The notes beneath the pieces were generated by a model that was not told the origin of the DNA, ran no database searches, and saw nothing but the letters and a program-made list of their open reading frames with translations. Below, one piece after another: positions 57,098 to 64,000 of a DNA stretch of 64,000 nt. A program made the position numbers and the translations under genes. Source of the stretch: an uncultured Idiomarina sp. (GTDB lineage Bacteria; Pseudomonadota; Gammaproteobacteria; Enterobacterales; Alteromonadaceae); contig CAMPHF010000007.1 in assembly GCA_946885915.1 (NCBI GenBank), forward strand, positions 112,040-176,039, read 5' to 3'. Within the stretch, counting starts at the first letter, position 1. The number at the start of each line of letters is the position of its first letter.

Positions 57098-59347
57098 TTA
57101 GAACTTGTAGCCAACAGTTAGCGACACAGTCCGTGGGTCACCATAGTAACCAACAATCGTATCTTCACCACCTAAGCCCGGACCCGTTACCACGCCGTTT
57201 GCGTCGCGCGGGGCGGCAAAGTTGTAGCCGGCCAAGCGATACTCTTCGTCAAACAAGTTCTTCACATGTAAGCCGACGTTCCAGTTTGAGTTCGCCGCAT
57301 ACCACATCAAACTAGTGTTGCTAATGGCGTAAGCATCCTCATCTAACAACGAAGGTACTTCGAAGATTTGGGTATCATCGCGATAGGCGGTGTTACCGGT
57401 CCACACTAAGCTGCCACCAAAGGCCTCAAACTCTGCGGTAAAGCCGATATTTGCACTAACTTTAGGTGTATTCGCAAACGACCACACGGCAGAAACGTCT
57501 TCAACTTGTTGGGTGTTCGGGTTAAAGAAGTTCACCTGATCGAATTCGGCATCAACATAACCAAGCGCGGCGTTTAACGTGAAGTTATCGGTAACCGCAA
57601 ATAAGGTCTCTACTTCGAAGCCCTGCACCGTCGAGTCGGCCGCATTCAACACTTGTGATGCCACACCGGCAGCCACTGCGCGCTGCACGGTCACTTGCAT
57701 ATCGGTGTAGTCAGAGAAGAACAGCGCCGCGTTCAAGCGCATCCGATCGTTCAGCAACTCACTTTTCACCCCAAACTCATAGGTATCTACAACTTCTGGA
57801 TCATACGGATTGGCGGCATCTGGATTCAGCGAGACATCGGCACGCATGTCGACACCACCAGACTTAAAGCCGTTGCTATAGCTGCTGTACAGCATCACAT
57901 CATCAGACATTTGGTAACTAACGCTGGCATGGGGCGAGAACTTGCTCCAATCCGCCTGCGTGTTGAAATCTGAGTTAATGATGAGCGGGTCGCCTAACGG
58001 TTGGTTAGGGTATTTTAAGCCTAGATAAGTGAAACGATAGACTTGGGCATCTTTATCGTCACGAGTATAACGACCGCCTAAAGTAACCGCCCATTGGTCG
58101 TTCAATTGATAAGTACCTTGACCAAAAATCGCTTCGCTTTTGGTATCGACACAACCACCATTTTCAACACTTAAGCCAAGCAAGCCTAATAAAGTACCAA
58201 ACACCCCGCATGCTTCGCCATCGTATAAGTACAGGCCACCAATAAAATCAAAATTAGCGCTGCTGTAGCCTAATTGGAATTCCTGGGTGAACTGCTCGTC
58301 TTCATAAATGGCAGGCACCAATAACACGGGGTTTGGCGTTGAGTCGAAGTCAATATTGGTATCGGTAAAGCCTTCCCGGCCCGCGGTCACTGACTTAAAG
58401 CGCCATGCGTCATTGATATCCCAATCGATGGTCATTGAATAACCTTCGGTTTCTACCAGGTTATCTACCGGCAACGCCGTATTAGAATCATAGACGCTGT
58501 CATATGGCTGTTGACCTGTGGTCAAGCTGGGCGTTAAGCGATAACCACCTTTCGAATTAGATTCATCTTTAGTCTTGTCATAAGCGAACTTCACTCGAAT
58601 ATCATCGGTTGGCAACCACATCGCACTTAGGCGACCGGTCATCAACTCTTTGTTATAGTTTTCATCGCCCGTATTCACGAATTCGCCAAAGCCATCGCGG
58701 TTAAGCGTTGCGAAAGCACCCCCGATATAAAAATTATCGGCCAGCGCCGTTTGCCCTGATAGTTTCAGGTCGCGCTGATTGAAGCTACCAATGGTGCCTT
58801 GCACGGCAAACTCGTTATAACCGGTTAGTTCTTTGGTGACATATTTCATGGCACCGCCGATCGTATTTTTACCGTACAGCGTGCCTTGTGGGCCGCGTAA
58901 AACCTCTACCCGTTCCACATCAAACACTTCAAGTACCGCGCCTTGTGGGCGAGCGACATAAACGTCGTCAATATAAATACCAACGCCAGGCTCAAAGCCC
59001 CATAACGGATCTTGCTGACCAATACCGCGAATATAAGCGGTAAGTGTAGAGTTCGTACCACGACTTACTTGCAAGGTGGTGTTCGGAATCCGCTGTTGGA
59101 GTTCAGTAATATCCTCTAGTCCCACTTGCTCCATATCAGCGGCACTGAAACTAGTCACTGCCACCGGCACTTCTTGCAGGTTTTCAACCGTGCGGCGCGC
59201 GGTAACTTCAATCCGCTCAAGCTTGGCATCATCGTTTTCAGCCGCAGTGCCAGCTGAATTATCTTGTTGCGCAAAAGCCGGAGCACTCGCTAGTAGTGAG
59301 GTAACCGTTAACGCTAGTAACGAACGGCGAAACTGTGGATGACTCAT
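57098..59347 (-). CDS. TonB-dependent outer-membrane receptor
   Basis: A 749-aa receptor: signal peptide (RSLLALTVTSLLASAPAFA), TonB-box-like segment (LERIEVTARR, near 44), plug (about 55-170: VPVAVTSFSAADMEQVGLEDITELQQRIPNTTLQVSRG, VERVEVLRGPQGTLYGKNTIGGAMKYVTKEL) and barrel ending in Phe (SLTVGYKF). An extracellular-loop candidate holds a pair of cysteines 20 residues apart (ACGVFGTLLGLLGLSVENGGC). AAGGAAG precedes the ATG. It is divergent from the GntP operon, so the two may share substrate or control; the ligand is unknown. Confidence 0.9.
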   Translation of the reverse strand: MSHPQFRRSLLALTVTSLLASAPAFAQQDNSAGTAAENDDAKLERIEVTARRTVENLQEVPVAVTSFSAADMEQVGLEDITELQQRIPNTTLQVSRGTNSTLTAYIRGIGQQDPLWGFEPGVGIYIDDVYVARPQGAVLEVFDVERVEVLRGPQGTLYGKNTIGGAMKYVTKELTGYNEFAVQGTIGSFNQRDLKLSGQTALADNFYIGGAFATLNRDGFGEFVNTGDENYNKELMTGRLSAMWLPTDDIRVKFAYDKTKDESNSKGGYRLTPSLTTGQQPYDSVYDSNTALPVDNLVETEGYSMTIDWDINDAWRFKSVTAGREGFTDTNIDFDSTPNPVLLVPAIYEDEQFTQEFQLGYSSANFDFIGGLYLYDGEACGVFGTLLGLLGLSVENGGCVDTKSEAIFGQGTYQLNDQWAVTLGGRYTRDDKDAQVYRFTYLGLKYPNQPLGDPLIINSDFNTQADWSKFSPHASVSYQMSDDVMLYSSYSNGFKSGGVDMRADVSLNPDAANPYDPEVVDTYEFGVKSELLNDRMRLNAALFFSDYTDMQVTVQRAVAAGVASQVLNAADSTVQGFEVETLFAVTDNFTLNAALGYVDAEFDQVNFFNPNTQQVEDVSAVWSFANTPKVSANIGFTAEFEAFGGSLVWTGNTAYRDDTQIFEVPSLLDEDAYAISNTSLMWYAANSNWNVGLHVKNLFDEEYRLAGYNFAAPRDANGVVTGPGLGGEDTIVGYYGDPRTVSLTVGYKF

Positions 59348-59577
59348 GGGTTGCTTCCTTACTTTTTTATTGTATTCGCGATTAATATCGGCGTTTGATT
59401 ATTCGTTGTCTTATCAATTTCTAAGGTTTCAACTGCTCCCATAAGGTAGTCGAAAGCGATCATAAATAAACCTGTACGTTAGTACTATGTTAAAACGGCG
59501 GTTGATATCGCACACTGGCACCACTAAAAATAACAGCGTAGTTTGCGCGCTAGCTCTCACAATGACCGAGGAACACT

Positions 59578-60873
59578 ATGCTCAGCATGATAGGACTTGT
59601 AGGTGGGTTAACCCTCCTCATCATACTTACCCTACGCGGCATGAACTTATTTATCAGCGCGCCTTTGTGTGCGCTATTGGTGGCATTATGCAGCCAAGTG
59701 CCTATTTTTCAGGGTGACATTAACTTCGTCAGTGCCTATATGAATGGCTTCGCTAGTTTTGTGGCCGCTTGGTTCTTCATGTTTTTACTCGGTTCACTAT
59801 TTGGTAAATTCATGGAAGACACCGGCGCGGCAGACGCTGTATCACGCTGGATAATTGGCAAACTCGGACGCCAACAAGCCGTGTTAGCGGTGGTGCTCGC
59901 TTGCGCCATTCTTACCTACGGCGGTGTATCGGTGTTCGTGGTGGCATTTTCTGTATACCCCATGGCGTTAAGCTTATTTAAAGATGCCGACTTACCGCGC
60001 CGATTTATTCCAGCAGCGCTCGCCTTTGGCTCGGTCACTTTCACCATGACGTCTGCCGGTTCGCCTGAAATTCAAAACTGGATCCCGATTCAATATTTAG
60101 GCACCTCTCCTTACGCCGCTTGGGAAGTAAGCCTAGTAGTCGCGATATTTATGGCCACGTTCGGCTACTGGTGGTTACGCAAGCTCATCTTGCGAGCAGT
60201 GGCCAACGGCGAACGCTTTACGGCGCGCAAGGGCGATCCTGAAGTGCCTGAACGTGAGTTACCACACCCTATCAGTGGCCTCATTCCATTGGTTGTCGTG
60301 TTAAGTTTAAGTTTTGCGTTTCATACCGAATTGAAACAAAACGCGCTCATTATTGCGCTTGCCGGTGGGGTGCTCGCCATCGCGCTGATTAACCGCAAAC
60401 ATTTTCAACACGTTGGCCGCGCCATTAGCGAAGCATCAACGGGCGCCTTAGTTGCTATCGGTAATACCGCTGCCGTGGTTGGCTTTGGCAGCATTGCCAA
60501 GGTCACCCCCGCTTTTGATGCTGCGGTAACCGCCATGACCAATCTGCCTGGCAATGAACTCGTCGGCGCAGCCGTTGCAGTGAGTGTAATTGCGGGCTTA
60601 ACCGGGTCAGCATCCGGCGGACAGGCTATCGCGTTACCAGAAATTGGTCCCCACTATTTGGCGGAGGGCGTGAACCCCGACCAATTGCATCGCATTGTCG
60701 CCATTTCATCGGGCGCGCTTGATTCACTGCCGCACAATGGCTATGTGGTGACCACTATTCGCGCTATCTGTAACGAAACCCACCAAGCCGCTTACTGGCC
60801 GGTGGCTGCCGTCACAGTTGTCGTTCCAATGGTCGGCTTAGCATTGGCTATTGGCCTGTTTATTTTCTGGTAA
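59578..60873 (+). CDS. GntP-family permease
   Basis: A 431-aa inner-membrane carrier with about 12 hydrophobic segments. GntP-family features: GLTLLIILTLRGMNLFISAPLCALLVAL, FFMFLLGSLFGKFMEDTGAADAVSRWI, CAILTYGGVSVFVVAFSVYPMALSLF and a C-terminal GSASGGQAIALPEIG. The family carries gluconate and short hydroxy-acids such as 3-hydroxybutyrate. GAGGAAC precedes the ATG. Being followed 13 nt later by an acyl-CoA ligase suggests a carboxylate or hydroxyalkanoate substrate rather than gluconate. Confidence 0.88.
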   Translation: MLSMIGLVGGLTLLIILTLRGMNLFISAPLCALLVALCSQVPIFQGDINFVSAYMNGFASFVAAWFFMFLLGSLFGKFMEDTGAADAVSRWIIGKLGRQQAVLAVVLACAILTYGGVSVFVVAFSVYPMALSLFKDADLPRRFIPAALAFGSVTFTMTSAGSPEIQNWIPIQYLGTSPYAAWEVSLVVAIFMATFGYWWLRKLILRAVANGERFTARKGDPEVPERELPHPISGLIPLVVVLSLSFAFHTELKQNALIIALAGGVLAIALINRKHFQHVGRAISEASTGALVAIGNTAAVVGFGSIAKVTPAFDAAVTAMTNLPGNELVGAAVAVSVIAGLTGSASGGQAIALPEIGPHYLAEGVNPDQLHRIVAISSGALDSLPHNGYVVTTIRAICNETHQAAYWPVAAVTVVVPMVGLALAIGLFIFW

Positions 60874-60886
60874 GGAGCAAGGTTGC

Positions 60887-62605
60887 ATGCAACAGATGTC
60901 TGTCTCCACAATTCCCTCAGCGCCGGCGTTAGCCGGGCTGATGCAGTCTCAACCACTGTTAATTTCTGAGTTGCTGCAACATGCCCAGCAACGTTATCCG
61001 CAACAACAAATTGTCAGCTTCCGGGGCTTTGATGCGCAGCAGCAGCCACAATTTCATCGCTATAGCTGGCGCGACTGTGCCGCGCGCAGTGCTCAACTTG
61101 CGAACGCGTTACTAGCGCTCGGGGTGCAGCCAGGCGATCGAATAGCCTCCATGGCGTGGAATAGCTACCGTCACGTTGAACTCTATTACGGGGTAAGCGG
61201 CATTGGCGCGGTGCTACATACGGTAAATCCGCGTTTATTTCCCGAGCAGATAGCATGGATGCTCGAGCATGCAGAAGACCAGTGGTTATTTGTTGACCCC
61301 GAATTTGTGCCATTGCTCAACCAAATAGCGGGCACTGAGCATGCCGCCGTACTTCAACAATTACGTGGCATTTTTGTGCTTGCCGACGCCAGTGAACTGG
61401 CCGCTCTCGAGCCCCAGTCACTCGCCCTCGAAGCTTATGAGACCTTGCTTGCACCGCACTCTGACCAAATAACATGGCCATCATTAGCCGAGGAGTCGGC
61501 AGCGTTACTATGTTATACCTCAGGCACCACGGGGCATCCCAAAGGTGTCCTGCAATCGCACCGCGCGGTAGTGCTGCATGCACAGGCCACGGTCGGCCGC
61601 GAGCTGCTTGATTTAAATGATGGCGACGTATTACTGCCGATGGTGGCGATGTACCATGTAGCCGCATGGGGCGCGCCGTATGCAGCACCGCTCGCAGGTT
61701 GCAAGCTCATGCTGCCGGGCAGTGGCATGAGTGGCGCAGCGATGGCCGCGATGATCGACAGCGAACAAGTGACTGTGGCGCTAGGCGTCCCCACCATTTG
61801 GTCTACTTTACACAGCCATTTACAAAGTCAGCCGACAGCAAAGATTGCCAGCTTAAAGCGAGTTTGCGTGGGTGGTGCTGCTTCACCAATGGGGTTAGTG
61901 CAAGCCTATTGGGAGCATTACCAGATTTATTGGCAGCCAATTTGGGGCATGACCGAAACGGGACCGCTGGTCTGTTCTGCGCCACCCTCGCCAGCATTAA
62001 TGGCGTTACCGCTCGCCGAGCGTTATGCCTTACAAACTACCGCCGGACGGGCTTGCTTTGGCACCCAGATTGAAATTTTTGATGGCGCAGATCGACCGCT
62101 GCCTCATGATGGCGTTAGCCAAGGTGAATTGCGGGTGCGCGGTGGCTGGATTACCGCTCAGTATTATCGCCGCCCGGAAGTCGCTTGCTGCATCGATGGC
62201 TGGCTCGCAACGGGCGATATTGCGGTGATCGATGCCCAAGGTTACATGAAAGTCGTCGACCGCAAAAAAGACGTGATTAAATCCGGTGGCGAGTGGATCA
62301 GTTCGCTGGATATTGAGAGTATCGTGAGCCAGCATCGGGCCGTACGAGAATGTTGCGTTATTGGCGTGAAACATCCGAAATGGGATGAACGACCACTGTT
62401 ACTAGTGGTTTGTCAACCCAATCAGACACTTAGCAAAGCTGAAGTGCTCGACTTTTTGCAAGGAAAAATCGCCAAGTGGTGGACGCCAGACGACGTATTG
62501 TTCGTCGCTGAACTCCCTCATACTGGTACCGGTAAGCTGCTTAAAAATGAGCTCCGCCAGCACTATCAAAACTACTTATTAACGCCTGCAGAAGAAGGAA
62601 AATAG
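60887..62605 (+). CDS. AMP-dependent acyl-CoA ligase
   Basis: ANL-superfamily adenylating enzyme of 572 aa: P-loop CYTSGTTGHPKGVLQSHRA, A5 motif WGMTETGP, hinge and A8 region YMKVVDRKKDVIKSGGEWISS, and catalytic Lys in GTGKLLKNELR. It resembles medium- or long-chain and AlkK/DmdB-like ligases, not acetyl-CoA synthetase, which is longer. It would activate an imported acid to its CoA thioester. The ATG at 60887 follows AAGGAGCAAGG; the 60851 ORF start overlaps the permease. Middle gene of a tight operon. Confidence 0.88.
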   Translation: MQQMSVSTIPSAPALAGLMQSQPLLISELLQHAQQRYPQQQIVSFRGFDAQQQPQFHRYSWRDCAARSAQLANALLALGVQPGDRIASMAWNSYRHVELYYGVSGIGAVLHTVNPRLFPEQIAWMLEHAEDQWLFVDPEFVPLLNQIAGTEHAAVLQQLRGIFVLADASELAALEPQSLALEAYETLLAPHSDQITWPSLAEESAALLCYTSGTTGHPKGVLQSHRAVVLHAQATVGRELLDLNDGDVLLPMVAMYHVAAWGAPYAAPLAGCKLMLPGSGMSGAAMAAMIDSEQVTVALGVPTIWSTLHSHLQSQPTAKIASLKRVCVGGAASPMGLVQAYWEHYQIYWQPIWGMTETGPLVCSAPPSPALMALPLAERYALQTTAGRACFGTQIEIFDGADRPLPHDGVSQGELRVRGGWITAQYYRRPEVACCIDGWLATGDIAVIDAQGYMKVVDRKKDVIKSGGEWISSLDIESIVSQHRAVRECCVIGVKHPKWDERPLLLVVCQPNQTLSKAEVLDFLQGKIAKWWTPDDVLFVAELPHTGTGKLLKNELRQHYQNYLLTPAEEGK

Positions 62606-62607
62606 GC

Positions 62608-63831
62608 ATGTCGAAACTATCATTTCATGCGCTCATAGGCGGTGTTTTGTTACTCATGAGCAGCGCTTGGCAAAATACTTCGATGGCAAATGAAAGCGCG
62701 GAGGCAGCCAACGAGAGTCTACCGCTGGTCACCAAGCAAAAATTCACCATGACTGACTACCAAACCGTCGGCGGTGAGACCATTGCCGAAGTGACCGTTG
62801 GTTGGGAAAGTTACGGTGAGCTAAATGTCGCCAAAGATAATGTCATTCTGATCACTCACTTTTTCAGTGGTAACAGTCATGCTGCTGGTAAATATCAAGC
62901 CACCGACGCGCAACCTGGCTATTGGGACGCAATTATCGGACCTGGCAAAGCCATCGATACCAACCAATATTTTGTTATTTCATCTGACACTCTAGTGAAC
63001 GCATTTGCCAACGACCCGAATGTCATCACCACGGGTCCGGCCAGCACTAATCCAGCAACGGGTAAGCCCTATGGTTTAACCTTTCCGGTGGTCACGATCA
63101 AAGATTTCGTGCAGGTCCAACGGGCCTTACTCGACAGCCTTGGCATCGACAAATTGCATGCCGTTGTGGGCGCGTCAATGGGCTCGTTGCAAGCATTAGA
63201 GTGGGCCGCCACCTACCCGGATGATGTCGAGCGCATGGTGTCAATTATTGGTGCCGGTCGCTTAGACTCTTGGAGCATTATGGGCTTAGAGCATTGGGCG
63301 CAGGCCATTAAAGGTGACCCAAACTGGCAGCAAGGCAATTACTACGATAGCGAGCCGCCACTCGCAGGCCTCACCCGCACACTTGCCATGATCACTCAAG
63401 ATGCCATGCATCCACAAATCGTAAATCAGCTAGCACCAGCGCAAGACGTGTTACCCGCGAAAGGTTTAGCGAGCGTCACCAACGGTCTTCCAGCCACCGA
63501 CTGGTTGTTTGGTGCAGCCGCTGCCCGCGCTCCACTAGCCGATGCTAATCACATTTTATATCTGGTACGCGCGAATCAATTGTTCGTGGCCGGACATCAA
63601 CAGGACTTAGCAACAGGTTTAGCGGCGGTTAAGGCTAAAACACTGTTTATGCCAGCGACGAATGATTTACTGTTAATGCCTTATCTAGCCGAAGAAGCTG
63701 CCGAAGTATTGCGTAGCCAAGGCAAAGATCCGGTATGGGTTGAGTTGGGCGGTCCATGGGGACATCTGAATGGGGTGTTCAATATTCAGAGCCAAGCTCA
63801 AGCGTTGAGCGACTTTTTAAACGCTGAGTAG
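62608..63831 (+). CDS. Exported MetX-like alpha/beta hydrolase
   Basis: A 407-aa protein of the homoserine O-acetyltransferase fold with an N-terminal signal peptide (LSFHALIGGVLLLMSSAWQNTSMA). MetX-type landmarks: GPGKAIDTNQYFVISSD, TGPASTNPATGKPYGLTFPVVTIKDFVQVQRALLDSLGI, and the nucleophile elbow GASMGS with Ser190, plus Asp in MPATNDLLLMP and His in GPWGHLNG. Export and the altered substrate loop (LVNAFANDPNVI) argue against methionine synthesis; an esterase or acyltransferase on an external compound is likelier. It starts 2 nt after the ligase. Confidence 0.85.
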   Translation: MSKLSFHALIGGVLLLMSSAWQNTSMANESAEAANESLPLVTKQKFTMTDYQTVGGETIAEVTVGWESYGELNVAKDNVILITHFFSGNSHAAGKYQATDAQPGYWDAIIGPGKAIDTNQYFVISSDTLVNAFANDPNVITTGPASTNPATGKPYGLTFPVVTIKDFVQVQRALLDSLGIDKLHAVVGASMGSLQALEWAATYPDDVERMVSIIGAGRLDSWSIMGLEHWAQAIKGDPNWQQGNYYDSEPPLAGLTRTLAMITQDAMHPQIVNQLAPAQDVLPAKGLASVTNGLPATDWLFGAAAARAPLADANHILYLVRANQLFVAGHQQDLATGLAAVKAKTLFMPATNDLLLMPYLAEEAAEVLRSQGKDPVWVELGGPWGHLNGVFNIQSQAQALSDFLNAE

Positions 63832-63982
63832 TTTGGTACGTTCTCACTGGGCTGTAGAGAATAGCTTGCACTGGGTTCTAGACGTCAGCATGGGTGAAGA
63901 GTAAGCGTCACAAATTCCACACCTAGGCACACGGTTGCAGATGGCCTAATTTATCACCACGTTTCAACCAACGAGGTGATTT

Positions 63983-64000
63983 ATGAGTCGTACCCATCGC
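63983..64000 (+). CDS. Truncated start of a rightward gene
   Basis: ATG at 63983 preceded by GAGGTG; only MSRTHR is visible before the window ends. The GGTGAT over the ribosome-binding site (63975-63980) can pair with ATCACC (63953-63958). No function can be assigned. Confidence 0.4.

Overview
The window reads as one stretch of chromosome from a marine-type gammaproteobacterium, most likely order Alteromonadales and perhaps Idiomarinaceae. This is inference from gene order (guaBA/xseA, mltF/purL/tadA, srmB/trmN6, pomAB/xseB-ispA-dxs, ribH-nusB-thiL-pgpA, yajC-secDF), from the Na+-type PomAB motor and from the number of TonB-dependent receptors. Genes are densely packed and base composition is even. 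I see no insertion sequences, prophage, CRISPR array, rRNA or tRNA. A gene is cut at each end (1-51 minus; 63983-64000 plus). Layout: 1-7.1 kb holds phosphate genes: ppk-ppx on the plus strand, then pstS and phoBR on the minus strand. 7.1-11.6 kb carries an Oar-like TonB-dependent receptor and a secreted endonuclease/exonuclease/phosphatase-fold protein. 12.1-22.6 kb is purine and housekeeping: tadA, purL, a tiny basic ORF, mltF, guaA, guaB, xseA. 22.6-30.1 kb has an AEC transporter, a phosphate-selective porin and a six-gene TonB2/TtpC energy-transduction operon. 30.3-40.0 kb has an orphan sensor kinase, rdgC, an HDOD protein, a DPP III-like lipoprotein, trmN6/srmB, a VanZ-like protein and pomAB. 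40.2-52.0 kb has xseB-ispA-dxs, ribH-nusB-thiL-pgpA, a GNAT/acyltransferase/DUF3014 group, yaaA and yajC-secD-secF. 52.2-63.8 kb has a TRIC-family channel, a CrbS/CrbR-like symporter-kinase and its LuxR-type regulator, a second TonB-dependent receptor, and a three-gene operon of GntP permease, acyl-CoA ligase and exported MetX-like hydrolase. The main unifying theme is phosphate. Pho boxes (two 7-bp half-sites around a 4-bp linker) lie upstream of the truncated gene at the left edge, ppk-ppx, pstS, phoBR, the OprP-like porin and the TonB2/TtpC operon. Five of them have a -10-like hexamer exactly 10 nt downstream. They outline a regulon covering polyphosphate storage, high-affinity phosphate binding, outer-membrane passage and a dedicated energised import motor. 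A perfect inverted pair of Pho boxes lies between phoR and pstS, and a perfect CRP-type palindrome lies upstream of phoB. The second theme is a carboxylate/ester-use module at the right end.
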